From positions 1-56,902 of the IMG/VR virus record IMGVR_UViG_3300021090_000023: a stretch of 56,902 bases of DNA; one strand, written 5' to 3'. Under the pieces are notes generated by a model. It did no database searches. It was not told where the DNA came from and was given only the letters and a program-made list of their open reading frames with translations. Position 1 is the first letter of the stretch, and each line of letters starts with the position of its first letter. The DNA is from a virus. The position numbers and the translations under genes are program-made. This document shows, one piece after another, positions 23,025 to 31,126 of the stretch.

Positions 23025-23284
23025 GGTCAGAAGGGGACGCGAGGCGGGGGCTCTACAAGAAGTACATCGTCTACCGGGAGGACGAGACCGACCTCATTGG
23101 AGGGAGGCACTCCAGGTGCAAGTACTTCGTCCTCGACCTCACGCACGACCAGTTCGCCGGGCCCGCACTCGAAGCCTACGCGAGGGCGTGCCGGAAGGAC
23201 TTCCCGCTGCTCGCCTCGGACCTCGGGAAGCTCGTCCGTGGGGACAAGAGGCCACTGCTGAAGCTCCGTCCGGGAGGGAAGTGA
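23021..23284 (+). CDS. Conserved hypothetical protein (87 aa)
   Basis: ATG 23021 overlaps the previous TGA. Pattern GLYKKYIVYREDETD...HSRCKYFVLDLTHDQFA...ALEAYARAC matches a widespread small protein of phages and actinobacteria with no known function. Its single conserved Cys precedes the central strand. Confidence 0.7.
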   Translation: MRSEGDARRGLYKKYIVYREDETDLIGGRHSRCKYFVLDLTHDQFAGPALEAYARACRKDFPLLASDLGKLVRGDKRPLLKLRPGGK

Positions 23285-23285
23285 G

Positions 23286-23525
23286 ATGGACTCGAAGTGG
23301 CTCGTCTTCGACCTCATACTCCGGGAGAAGGACCGCAAGACCGATAGGTGGCTCGTCAACAAGAAGGAGACAGAGGAACTCCTAGGAGAGGTAAGGTGGT
23401 TCGGGAGGTGGCGCCAGTACTGCTACTTCCCGGAGCCGGGGGTGGACGTGGTCCTCGCGGCGAGCTGCCTCGAGGACCTAGCGGAGTTCATTCAGAAACG
23501 CATGCAAGAGAGGAGGGTGAGATGA
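23286..23525 (+). CDS. Unknown small protein (79 aa)
   Basis: ATG 23286. Trp/Phe-rich alpha/beta protein (KWLVFDLILREKDRKTDRW; GEVRWFGRWRQYCYF). A nine-codon frame (23522-23551) separates it from the next gene. Function unknown. Confidence 0.6.
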   Translation: MDSKWLVFDLILREKDRKTDRWLVNKKETEELLGEVRWFGRWRQYCYFPEPGVDVVLAASCLEDLAEFIQKRMQERRVR

Positions 23526-23550
23526 AGAAGAGTAAGGAGGGAAAGGAGTA

Positions 23551-23970
23551 ATGCTCTCGCGCGTCCTCATCGTCGGCGAGAGTAACCCGTACGGGTCGGA
23601 CCCGCGCTACGCGCTCTACCCGCTCCCTGAGAACGCCACCGGCGGGCGGCTCTGCAAGATCCTCGGCCTCTCCAAGCGCGAGTACATGCAGACGTTCGAC
23701 AGAACCAACCTCGTGGCACTCGGCCTCGGGAATTGGCCGTCGAGCGTAGCGAAGGACAGGGCAGGGCTCCTCAAGCACCGCAGGCGCATCCTCCTCGGCA
23801 AGCGTGTAGCAGACGCTCACAGCGTCCCGTTCAGGCCATTCCGCACATTCACGACAGACAGGGGCGTCGAGGTCCTCATCCTCCCGCATCCATCGGGGAG
23901 GAACCTGATCTGGAACGACCCGCGCAGTGCAGTTAAGGCGAGGCGGGCGGTAGGGAAGTTTATACGATGA
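23551..23970 (+). CDS. Uracil-DNA-glycosylase-superfamily protein (139 aa)
   Basis: ATG 23551 behind GGAGGGAAAGG. The opening VLIVGESNPYGSDPR and the late motif HPSGRNLIWN (about 123-132) correspond to the first and second active-site motifs of the UDG fold. It is shorter than usual enzymes. Possible role: removal of a damaged or non-canonical base, or a catalytically changed relative. A second UDG domain is fused to the polymerase at 36167. The stop overlaps the methyltransferase start. Confidence 0.65.
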   Translation: MLSRVLIVGESNPYGSDPRYALYPLPENATGGRLCKILGLSKREYMQTFDRTNLVALGLGNWPSSVAKDRAGLLKHRRRILLGKRVADAHSVPFRPFRTFTTDRGVEVLILPHPSGRNLIWNDPRSAVKARRAVGKFIR

Positions 23971-24809
23971 TAGACGTTCATCACGGAGACAACCTCAGGG
24001 TCCTCTCGGCGATGGCGAGCGAGTCGTTCGACCTGATCTACATCGACCCCCCGTTCAACACCGGGAGGGTCCAGTCGATGACGAGGATGAAGACGGCGCG
24101 GAGCGCCACCGGGGACAGGACGGGGTTCGGGGGGCGGAGGTACGAGACATTGGGGCTCGGAACGACAAAGGCGTTCGGCGATACATTCGGCGACTACATC
24201 GCCTTCCTGGAGCCCAGGCTAAACGAGGCACGTCGGGTACTCGCTCAGTTCGGCTCGCTCTTCTTCCACATCGACTACCGGGAGGCCCACTACTGCAAGG
24301 TCGTCCTCGACCGCATCTTCGGGCGGGCGTCGTTCATCAACGAGATCGTCTGGGCCTACGACTACGGCGGTAGGTCGAGGAGCAGGTGGTCGGCGAAGCA
24401 CGACACGATCTTCTGGTACGCGAAGGACCCGAGGAGGTACACGTTCAACTACGACGCGATCGACAGAATCCCGTACATGGCACCCGGGCTCGTCGGCCCC
24501 GAGAAGGCGGCGCGGGGGAAGACGCCCACCGACGTCTGGTGGCAGACCATCGTGCCGACCAACAGCCACGAGCGGACGGGCTACCCGACGCAGAAGCCGC
24601 TCGCAATCCTCAAGAGGATCGTAAAAGTGCACACGTACCACGGAGGCAGGGTCCTGGACTTCTTCGCCGGGAGCGGTACGACCGGGGAGGCGGCGTACTG
24701 GCTAGGACGAGACACTGTACTGGTCGATAACAATGAAGAGGCCATCCGAGTCATGAGGAGGAGGTTCAGGGATCTCTCGGACGTCCGATTTCATCCACGG
24801 GGCAAGTAG
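23967..24809 (+). CDS. DNA methyltransferase, N6-adenine/N4-cytosine beta type
   Basis: A 280-residue enzyme. Catalytic motif IV is DPPFNTG (about 27-33) near the N-terminus and the AdoMet motif FAGSGTT (about 233-239) near the C-terminus, the order of beta-class amino-methyltransferases. PTQKPLAILKRIV, another typical segment, lies before FAGSGTT. No restriction gene is adjacent, so it is probably an orphan that protects phage DNA or marks it. The DPPF motif allows either adenine-N6 or cytosine-N4 methylation. Confidence 0.88.
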   Translation: MIDVHHGDNLRVLSAMASESFDLIYIDPPFNTGRVQSMTRMKTARSATGDRTGFGGRRYETLGLGTTKAFGDTFGDYIAFLEPRLNEARRVLAQFGSLFFHIDYREAHYCKVVLDRIFGRASFINEIVWAYDYGGRSRSRWSAKHDTIFWYAKDPRRYTFNYDAIDRIPYMAPGLVGPEKAARGKTPTDVWWQTIVPTNSHERTGYPTQKPLAILKRIVKVHTYHGGRVLDFFAGSGTTGEAAYWLGRDTVLVDNNEEAIRVMRRRFRDLSDVRFHPRGK

Positions 24810-24845
24810 GGAGGGGCATCTCACAACTCATCAGGGAGGTGTAGG

Positions 24846-25169
24846 ATGAAGACGCAGTTTCTCCTCGAAGAAGCTGAGATCAGAGACCTCATGGCAGGGA
24901 AGAAGTTCACGCTCGAGGTTGGGAATGGAACTACACTCGTGCTTCAGGCGGAGCACCCGGTAGTCTTCGGAAAGATCAAAGGAAAGATCCTCAAGTATGA
25001 GAAGGAGTTCTACGAGAAGGGGACCAAGAAGAGGCGGAGGAAGAACGCCACGCCGGGGGTGCGGACGAAGATCCTCAGGTACGCAGAGTCGCACGGTGTG
25101 TCGAGGGCCGCAGCTCACTTCAGGGTAAGGCCGGGACTCATCACGTCCTGGCGCAGAAAGGGGAAGTAG
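24846..25169 (+). CDS. Protein with C-terminal helix-turn-helix (107 aa)
   Basis: ATG 24846 behind GGGAGGTGTAGG. N-terminal strand-rich part, a very basic linker (TKKRRRKN), then KILRYAESHGVSRAAAHF...PGLITSWRRK, a transposase/Psq-like helix-turn-helix. Likely DNA-binding. Next gene starts at the following base. Confidence 0.65.
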   Translation: MKTQFLLEEAEIRDLMAGKKFTLEVGNGTTLVLQAEHPVVFGKIKGKILKYEKEFYEKGTKKRRRKNATPGVRTKILRYAESHGVSRAAAHFRVRPGLITSWRRKGK

Positions 25170-25391
25170 ATGCTCGGGCTCAAGATCAGCCTATCGCGGA
25201 AGCCGAGGACGTGCGACCTCTGCGGCGGGGGCTACAACAGGCGGAACCTCGTCGAGGGTTGGAACGTCCAGAACCCCGGACACCGAGCGGGCTGGGTCAA
25301 GACCCGCATCCGGGTCTGCACGCGGTGCGGCGGCGCGCCGCTCGCGAACCGTATCCTCAGGGCCGTAACGCTTATCTCGGTCAAGAAGTAG
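25170..25391 (+). CDS. Small Cys4 protein (73 aa)
   Basis: ATG 25170 directly after the previous stop. CDLCGGGY and VCTRCGGAP, about 30 residues apart, form a probable zinc site. Basic overall. Function unknown. Confidence 0.65.
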   Translation: MLGLKISLSRKPRTCDLCGGGYNRRNLVEGWNVQNPGHRAGWVKTRIRVCTRCGGAPLANRILRAVTLISVKK

Positions 25392-25402
25392 GAGAGAGAA
25401 AG

Positions 25403-25657
25403 GTGGAGGAGGAGGAGAGGGACAAGCCAGGGGAGTGTGAGGGGTGTGGCTCAGTAGGGTTAGAGTGGGTGGAGGGAGTAGCATTCACCTACTACTGCAT
25501 CCGACCGAAGGGTCACGACGACGAGCGGGGGCACCGGATAATCGTCGATGACCCGGACGACCCAACTGGGTTCGTCCTCTCGTCCATGGATCTCCGAGAC
25601 GCCCGGCCCTTCTTGAATCAGGGCAAGATCAGAAAAATCGAGGACTACAGCGCCTGA
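25403..25657 (+). CDS. Small Cys protein (84 aa)
   Basis: GTG 25403. CEGCGS and a later Cys/His pair (YYCIRPKGH) may bind zinc; the C-terminal half is acidic then basic. Codons are less G/C-biased at the head. Function unknown. Confidence 0.55.
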   Translation: MEEEERDKPGECEGCGSVGLEWVEGVAFTYYCIRPKGHDDERGHRIIVDDPDDPTGFVLSSMDLRDARPFLNQGKIRKIEDYSA

Positions 25658-25686
25658 GAGGTACCACCACGAAGAGGAGGGAAGTA

Positions 25687-25932
25687 ATGGCGAAGCCGAG
25701 GAGGGTAGAGGTCGCGCTCGTTCAGATATCAGCGGGGCACATCGGACTCTACGGGCTCGATAAGAGCGGCGGAGTCTGGCAGTACTTCGCCGCGAAGGAG
25801 GAGATGGGGGTCAAGAAATATTCAGGCTGGTACAGGCTCACGGCGAGAGGTTGGGACGCGACCGGGCCGATGGACCCGATGGGGAGCGAGGGGGACGTAG
25901 ACGACTACGAGGCGGAGAGGAGGCTCAAGTAG
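25687..25932 (+). CDS. Unknown small protein (81 aa)
   Basis: ATG 25687 behind AAGAGGAGGGAAG. Beta-rich: VEVALVQISAGHIGLYGLD then WQYF and WYRLTARGW, perhaps a small WD/beta-propeller-like blade. Acidic tail. Function unknown. Confidence 0.6.
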   Translation: MAKPRRVEVALVQISAGHIGLYGLDKSGGVWQYFAAKEEMGVKKYSGWYRLTARGWDATGPMDPMGSEGDVDDYEAERRLK

Positions 25933-25934
25933 AG

Positions 25935-26237
25935 ATGGAGAAGATCATCGGAGACTCTGATACTAAGGTGACGATGACGGTAGACGAGGCCAGGGCGGTC
26001 TGCCGCATCGGGCAGGGCGTCAGGTGCTGCGCGTTCCTGGTCATGGCCTCGACCGGGTTCGAGTGCATCCGGATGAGCTACCCGAACAACTCGACGATCT
26101 TCGACCGCCTAGCGAAGGGAACCATGAACGCGAGGGGCGAGGGCGGCTGGGCGGGGTGCGCGTGGGCCGGTACTATCCCGAACAGCGACGGCGCAGAACC
26201 GAAGGGGGGAGAAGACATGACTCACCGGAGGACCTAG
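25935..26237 (+). CDS. Unknown protein with Cys (100 aa)
   Basis: ATG 25935. Four or five Cys (AVCRIGQGVRCCAF, FECIRM, WAGCAW) without a clean zinc pattern. Middle segment resembles small phage proteins with a CCxFL motif. Function unknown. Confidence 0.55.
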   Translation: MEKIIGDSDTKVTMTVDEARAVCRIGQGVRCCAFLVMASTGFECIRMSYPNNSTIFDRLAKGTMNARGEGGWAGCAWAGTIPNSDGAEPKGGEDMTHRRT

Positions 26238-26239
26238 GA

Positions 26240-26725
26240 GTGCTCGTGGAGCAGGAGTCCCCGGAGGACATCTGGACGTCCTACGAGAGGGGCCACTACG
26301 TCGTCGTCCCGACGAACGGGGTGGTGAAGAGGAGCGGCGAGGCGGTGATGGGAGCGGGGCTCGCGCTCGACGTCGCCCGCCGATGGGACTGGTTCCCCGC
26401 CCTGCTCGGGAGGTGGATCACGGATCACGGGAGCCGCGTCTTCGTCTTCGCGAACAACGTCATCGACGACCCGCTCCGAGTCTTCACGTTCCCGGTCAAG
26501 GAGGACTGGCGCCTCCCGGCGCGGCTCGACCTCGTCCAGCGGAGCGCCGTCGAGCTCAGGGCGCTCGCGGAGGACCTCGGGGACGAGACGGAGATGAACG
26601 TCGGCGAGATCTACCTCCCGAGGGTAGGGTGCGGGGCTGGCGGCCTCCGCTGGACCGATGTCCGCCCGACGCTCCGGTTCGCGCTGGAGCGGAGCAGGGT
26701 GACGTTCATCGTAGTGCACAAGTAA
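26240..26725 (+). CDS. Macro-domain-like protein (ADP-ribose binding)
   Basis: GTG 26240 gives 161 residues. VVVPTNGVVKRSGEAVMGAG (about 20-40) corresponds to the nucleotide-binding loop of macro domains (N-G-x...G-x-M-G-x-G), and YLPRVGCGAGGLRW matches the conserved C-terminal glycine loop (GCGxGG). Macro domains bind or hydrolyse ADP-ribose derivatives. In a phage this could reverse ADP-ribosylation by host defences or tidy up tRNA-ligation by-products; either is inference. Confidence 0.75.
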   Translation: MLVEQESPEDIWTSYERGHYVVVPTNGVVKRSGEAVMGAGLALDVARRWDWFPALLGRWITDHGSRVFVFANNVIDDPLRVFTFPVKEDWRLPARLDLVQRSAVELRALAEDLGDETEMNVGEIYLPRVGCGAGGLRWTDVRPTLRFALERSRVTFIVVHK

Positions 26726-26734
26726 GGGGGAAGT

Positions 26735-27035
26735 ATGGAGATCAAGACGTTCGTGCCGAGGGCGAAGAGGGTTCAGGCGGTACGGCTCTCAGCGGAGAAC
26801 AGCATCGACGTAGCACGTTGGTGTAACGCCCGCGTCCGAGAGCCCAAAAACGCTAGGAGCAGCGGGGGTGAGCATCGAGCTGGAGAACGGGGACTTAGCT
26901 ATCTCGGGAGACTGGATCGTAAAAATGGAGAGGAGGGACTCGGAGACGTCTCCCATAGTTACCGATTATAGTATATATATTAACTTACATTTTAGAGAGG
27001 TATTCAGCGAAGAAGGAGGGTGGGTGATAGAGTGA
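26735..27035 (+). pseudogene. Phage protein gene split by a +1 frameshift at a G5 run
   Basis: The frame from ATG 26735 (MEIKTFVPRAKRVQAVRLSA ... VARWCNARVREP) fits the head of a common small phage protein. Its expected tail (IELENGDLAISGDWIVKMER, then DYSIYINLHF) lies in the next frame from about 26868 to TGA 27033-27035. Skipping one G in GGGGG (26864-26868) restores one 99-residue protein. The restored stop overlaps the next GTG start, as elsewhere here. Either a real mutation, a sequencing indel or a programmed shift. Confidence 0.7.
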
Positions 27036-27523
27036 AGACCTACGAGGCACCTGGAGGGGAGAGAATCGGCGAGACCGCGAGGAAGATGATCGCCCTCATG
27101 AGGAAGGAGGGAGACTCCGTGGAGACGGACTTCAACGGCGTCTCGCTCACGGCGAGCATGGGGGACGACTCGGACAGCATCATCGACGCGTACGAGAGAG
27201 AGATCGGGACGCGCGAGCGGAGGAAGAGGGAGGCGGCGGAGCGTCGGGAGCGGGAGAGGCTGGAGCGCGCGGAGGTCCTGGAGCTGCTCTACCATGCGGC
27301 GAGGGAGGCGCGGCCGCACGTCTACAACATCGGGCACCCGGCGGTCCTGAGGTTCTTCGCAGTACTCGCCGAGGCCGAGGGCGTGCCGGGAAGGCCGCAG
27401 CCCAAGTACCGCGAGGCCATCCGGCAGGCGAACTACCTCATGGGGCAGGACCGGAGGTTCTGGTCGGTCGAGCTATTCGAGAAGTGGCTCAGGCACCCCG
27501 CCGTCGTCGAGGCGATAAAGTGA
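27032..27523 (+). CDS. Unknown helical protein (163 aa)
   Basis: GTG 27032 overlaps the restored stop of the gene before by four bases. The middle is a long charged helix (RRKREAAERRERERLERAEV); C-terminal half is aromatic (GQDRRFWSVELFEKWLRH). Possible coiled coil. Function unknown. Confidence 0.65.
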   Translation: MKTYEAPGGERIGETARKMIALMRKEGDSVETDFNGVSLTASMGDDSDSIIDAYEREIGTRERRKREAAERRERERLERAEVLELLYHAAREARPHVYNIGHPAVLRFFAVLAEAEGVPGRPQPKYREAIRQANYLMGQDRRFWSVELFEKWLRHPAVVEAIK

Positions 27524-27723
27524 TAAGCGCCTGCAAGCACTGCGGCCTGAGATTCAGGTCCTCATACGTTCCGAGGCATAGCTGCATCGAGGTCATACCG
27601 ACGGAGTCGACGGCGAAGCCGATGGCACTGCATCCGTGGAGAAGCAAGGCTGCAAATAAGGCATCCGCAAAAGCCCGAACAGCCTCCAAGCTGCGAGCAG
27701 CTCTACGATACAAACTTCTCTAA
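27520..27723 (+). CDS. Small zinc-finger protein (67 aa)
   Basis: GTG 27520 in a GTGA overlap. ACKHCGLRFRSSYVPRHSC gives C-x2-C...H-x2-C, a plausible zinc finger; the tail is basic (SKAANKASAKARTASK). May bind nucleic acid. Confidence 0.65.
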   Translation: MISACKHCGLRFRSSYVPRHSCIEVIPTESTAKPMALHPWRSKAANKASAKARTASKLRAALRYKLL

Positions 27724-27741
27724 CAGGAAGGGAGGGGTGAC

Positions 27742-28011
27742 ATGGAGGACGTGTTCTGTAGGAGCTGCAGGTGGTGGGACCAGCGCTACCCGGGTAACAC
27801 GAACCTCGGGGCATGCACGAAGATGGGCGTCATCTTCGTGAGCGGAGACGCCGCAATCAACCTCAGGGAGGGCATAGACCACGGGAGGCCGACGAGCGAC
27901 GTCAGGGAGGTGCGGACGCAGGCGACCTATGGGTGCATCGGACACACGAGGGAGGGGACGCTGCTCACGTCGAGAGAGGTCCGGGAGTACGAGGAGAGGG
28001 GGCGGGCGTGA
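27742..28011 (+). CDS. Cys/His protein (89 aa)
   Basis: ATG 27742 behind GGAAGGGAGGGG. CRSCRWWDQRYPG, then GACTKMG and later YGCIGHT give four Cys and a His in a pattern seen in small phage proteins near CxxC-W-x-D. Possibly metal-binding. Confidence 0.6.
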   Translation: MEDVFCRSCRWWDQRYPGNTNLGACTKMGVIFVSGDAAINLREGIDHGRPTSDVREVRTQATYGCIGHTREGTLLTSREVREYEERGRA

Positions 28012-28292
28012 AGACCAAGAAGAGGGCCGCGGGGAAGGTGATCGCGAGGCAGTACAGGTGGCAGCTCGATCAGGCGAGGCGGGGGCTCTGCCGGAAGTGC
28101 ACGCGGAAGATCTCGCGGCGCTCCACGTACCTCTGCGACGCGCACCTCCTCGCCGAGCGGGTGCGGATGCGGATCAGGGCGGGGTACGCGCCGAGTGTGG
28201 CCGCGGAGGAGGGGAAGTTCAAGGTCGGGCGGAAGCTCGCCGGAGCGCGCGACCGGAGGGTGAGGCGGGGCGGAAGAGTGACCCCGAAATAA
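28008..28292 (+). CDS. Small basic protein with CxxC (94 aa)
   Basis: GTG 28008 in a GTGA overlap. CRKCTRKISRRSTYLCDAH is a possible zinc knuckle; overall charge is strongly positive. It is the last gene before the AT-rich control region. Confidence 0.6.
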   Translation: MKTKKRAAGKVIARQYRWQLDQARRGLCRKCTRKISRRSTYLCDAHLLAERVRMRIRAGYAPSVAAEEGKFKVGRKLAGARDRRVRRGGRVTPK

Positions 28293-28599
28293 GCAGAAAG
28301 ACCTCCAAAATAAGCAGAAAAAACCCCCGGAAGGGCTCCACTTCACTGCGAGCTACCTTATTAATGCTTTTAACTGTCTTGACTTTAACGCATTATATGG
28401 TTAAGGTTTTTCTTTCTTTGGCTACCTTTCTTTCTTGGCACGAGGCAAGAGCACCGAAATCGTCGCGAGCACCCATGCATGCCTAGAACGGCACCGAAAT
28501 TTTTTCCTGGACGCACGCGCCCACCTCGCGTCTACTCGTTCCCGCGACGGACGGCGCGTCGACGAAAAAAACTTCCCGAGAGCGAGGAGGGCAGTGAGG
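28293..28599. promoter_or_regulatory. AT-rich control region (possible origin) before the replication genes
   Basis: The 307 bases carry no convincing gene. They hold two copies of AAATAAGCAGAAA (near 28287 and 28307), an AT-rich core (28355-28410), a pyrimidine tract with CTTTCTTTCTTGG-type repeats (28406-28438), and two copies of GCACCGAAAT (near 28451 and 28491). The + strand is purine-rich nearly everywhere else, so the pyrimidine run stands out. It precedes the helicase and primase genes, a usual place for a promoter or replication origin. Confidence 0.5.
28379..28407 (+). promoter_or_regulatory. Sigma70-like promoter candidate
   Basis: TTGACT (28379-28384), a 17-base spacer, then TAAGGT (28402-28407). 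The -35 matches five of six consensus positions; the -10 has the key first T, second A and last T. It would transcribe the gene at 28600 and the helicase-primase run. Confidence 0.4.
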
Positions 28600-29454
28600 A
28601 TGCCGAAGAGCGAATCGGCCGCCGAGGCGGCGGCCTCACCTCTCCCCACTGCCGTGGGTCGAGGCCGGGTACCTCCGGTGTCTACCCGGCGGACGCGGAA
28701 GCCGACGGAGGTGCTCCTGACGCTCCGGGAGCGCGAGGCGTGCGAGGTCCTCGCCTGGAAGTGGGAGGACTTCACCCGCACGCGCTTCGGGCGCGGAGTG
28801 CACGGCGTCCGCGTCATTGACCGTGAGACGCGGAGGATCAAGCCGAAGTACGCCCCGGCGTTCAGGCGCGTCCTCGCCTACGCCGTCCGCGAGAAGCTCT
28901 CGCCACCGGAGACGTACTTCACGCTCCTCGGCGAGGGGATGCGCACGCTCCGCACGCCGCGCATCCGGACGACGATGCTCGGGAGCAAGTTCTACAACGA
29001 GCTCGTCGAGAAGGGGCGGACGATGCGCCGGGAGCAGTTCGCGGGGCGTGAGGACCGGGAGACGCTCGCGTACCGCGCGGTGCGCCGCGCGGCGCCACCG
29101 GCGTCGCCCGACGCCCTGGAGCTGGAGTGCAGGAAGTTCCTCGAGAGAAAGGAGCAGTACGCGCACTTTCCACGAGGCCGGTTCTGGCTCTTCTTCGTTG
29201 GCGAGTTCAGCGGGACGTTCCTCCACGTCAGCGACGACTACCGGGACTCGGGACTCGACCTCCTCCTTCACCTCTCACCGAAGCAGCTCGAGGAGTGGCA
29301 GTCCCTCGACCACGATCCCAGGCTCGTCGCCTCAGTGAAGCGAACGGTTCTCGCGATACTTTCAGAGGAGCACCATGCCCCCCACGCCGGAGATAGGTTC
29401 GACGCTCCTTCCGCAGCTCAGGTCACTCAGGGATCGAGAGGCAGCGGCAGGTAG
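28600..29454 (+). CDS. Unknown protein upstream of the DnaB-like helicase (284 aa)
   Basis: ATG 28600 behind GCGAGGAGGGCAGTG is chosen; an open stretch back to 28435 lacks a ribosome site. Helical, basic protein with a disordered Ala/Ser/Pro head. Its last 80 bases overlap the helicase gene. By position it could be a helicase loader or origin-binding protein, but no loader or initiator motif is visible. Confidence 0.6.
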   Translation: MPKSESAAEAAASPLPTAVGRGRVPPVSTRRTRKPTEVLLTLREREACEVLAWKWEDFTRTRFGRGVHGVRVIDRETRRIKPKYAPAFRRVLAYAVREKLSPPETYFTLLGEGMRTLRTPRIRTTMLGSKFYNELVEKGRTMRREQFAGREDRETLAYRAVRRAAPPASPDALELECRKFLERKEQYAHFPRGRFWLFFVGEFSGTFLHVSDDYRDSGLDLLLHLSPKQLEEWQSLDHDPRLVASVKRTVLAILSEEHHAPHAGDRFDAPSAAQVTQGSRGSGR

Positions 29455-30913
29455 GAACGGGAAGCATCACGCAGAGGCGGAGGTCCCAGACGGACGACCG
29501 AAGGCGGCGAGCGACGCGCGGTACCCGTTCTCGCTCGGATACCAGAAGAAGCTCCTCGCGCTCCTCATCTCGCACCGGACGATCCTCCCGAGCTACGGGA
29601 CCCTCATCAGGGCGGGGCACTTCGGGACGGCACTCTACAGGGACACGGCGGGGGTCATCCTCGACCTCTGGACCTCGTACGGCGTCGTCCCCACGTTCGA
29701 GACCGTCGAGGAGCGGGTCGAGCGGGAGATCGAGCGACGCCGGAGCAGGCTCACGCGGGAGGCCGCCGAGGACTGGCGGACGCTCCTCGCGGAGCTCAGG
29801 GGGGTGCAGGTCCTCGACGCGAAGATCGTGCTCGGACAGCTCACGGAGTGGATTCAGGAGCAGGCACTCAAGGTCGCCCTCCGCGAGGTCGGCGGGATCA
29901 TGGACCAGGCGGAGCGGACGGGGGAGCGGGACTTCGGCAAGATCAGGGGGATCGTCTCAGACGCCCTCGCCGTGGGGGTCGACTCGTTCACGAACACGCT
30001 GAAGTACTTCGACGACGCGCACGGCCGGGTCGCCCGGCTCTCGATCGGCGACTCGGAGCTGGGGCTGAAGATCCCCCTCGTCATGTCCGGGGTCGACCGG
30101 ATACTCGACGGCGGGCCGTCCCGGAAGGAGCTGGTCGTCTGGGCCTCCCCGACAGGCCGAGGGAAGACCCACTGCATCCTCTGGGTCACCAAGACCGCCC
30201 TCTTCCAGGGCAAGAAGGTCGCCCTCGTCACGACCGAGATGTCCGCCGCCGCCCTCGCTCGACGACTCGATCGGTCGGTGGCGCAGATGCTGACGCGGGA
30301 GATACGCCGGAACCCGGAGCTGGCGCTCAAGCGCATCGCCAACCTCCAGCGGTTCCGGGGGGACCTCTTCATCATCGAGTGCATGGGGAAGCACGCGACG
30401 GTCGAGTACATCCGCTCGATGCTCGAGCGGTACAGGGCGCAGTTCGGGTTCGAGCCGGACGTCATCGCCGTCGACTACCCGGGGAACATGACGTCGGCGC
30501 GGCAGCGGACGGAGCGGCGCTTCGAGCAGGCCGAGATCTACCGGGACCTCCGGGCCCTGGCCTTCGAGTGGGACGCGACGGCGCACGCCCCGATGCAGAC
30601 GAACCGGAGCTCGCTGACCAAGAACATCGTCACGATCAAGGACCTCGCGGAGTGCTTCGAGGTCGCCTGGCACGCGGACCTCATCCTCGCGCTCTGCCAG
30701 ACCCCCGAGGAGGAGCTCGAGCAGCTCTGCCGCATCTTCATCGCGAAGTACCGGGAGGGGCAGGACCACTTCGTCGTCCCGTTCCACTTCAACAAGGACC
30801 TGGGGACCTTTACCTCCGCCGGGGAGGCGTCGCGGGCGACGAACCCGGACCTCACGGCGGCGCTCCGGCGGGCGCAGGAGGAGGGGCAGGCGGCGCTCGG
30901 GTCACCGGCGTAG
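29375..30913 (+). CDS. DnaB-like replicative helicase
   Basis: A 512-residue RecA-fold helicase. N-terminal helical domain (50-180) and C-terminal ATPase with Walker A ASPTGRGKT (about 257-265), ALVTTEMSA (a DnaB-like segment) and FEPDVIAVDYPGNM as the Walker B region. T4 gp41 and DnaB have this layout and unwind the fork 5'-3' as hexamers. No second start is needed: ATG 29375 is inside the previous gene, in keeping with the tight packing. Confidence 0.85.
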   Translation: MPPTPEIGSTLLPQLRSLRDREAAAGRNGKHHAEAEVPDGRPKAASDARYPFSLGYQKKLLALLISHRTILPSYGTLIRAGHFGTALYRDTAGVILDLWTSYGVVPTFETVEERVEREIERRRSRLTREAAEDWRTLLAELRGVQVLDAKIVLGQLTEWIQEQALKVALREVGGIMDQAERTGERDFGKIRGIVSDALAVGVDSFTNTLKYFDDAHGRVARLSIGDSELGLKIPLVMSGVDRILDGGPSRKELVVWASPTGRGKTHCILWVTKTALFQGKKVALVTTEMSAAALARRLDRSVAQMLTREIRRNPELALKRIANLQRFRGDLFIIECMGKHATVEYIRSMLERYRAQFGFEPDVIAVDYPGNMTSARQRTERRFEQAEIYRDLRALAFEWDATAHAPMQTNRSSLTKNIVTIKDLAECFEVAWHADLILALCQTPEEELEQLCRIFIAKYREGQDHFVVPFHFNKDLGTFTSAGEASRATNPDLTAALRRAQEEGQAALGSPA

Positions 30914-30925
30914 GTGGTCGGTGAG

Positions 30926-31126
30926 ATGAAAGAGTTATTAGTAGCGCTGCCCGAAGAGGCCGCGACGGTCCACTCCAGGCGGACGGGTCACTACCTCTAC
31001 GAGGGTTCACTAGCCAGGGACGTCGAGGTCTTAGAATATATCTACGGCAGACTAGTCAGAGAGACAGATCCGGTTATCGGCGTCCTGATCTGCGCCGCCT
31101 GTTCCCGGATAGTCTGGAACAGATGA
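30926..31126 (+). CDS. Unknown small protein (66 aa)
   Basis: ATG 30926 (GTG 30914 in frame). The C-terminus contains CAACSRIVWNR, one CxxC. Lies between helicase and HNH protein; stop overlaps the next ATG. Function unknown. Confidence 0.6.
   Translation: MKELLVALPEEAATVHSRRTGHYLYEGSLARDVEVLEYIYGRLVRETDPVIGVLICAACSRIVWNR

Noticed and set aside
26960-27000. AT-rich stretch as a promoter
   Set aside because: In the restored frame it codes for DYSIYINLHF, part of the frameshifted protein; no -35/-10 pair is convincing.
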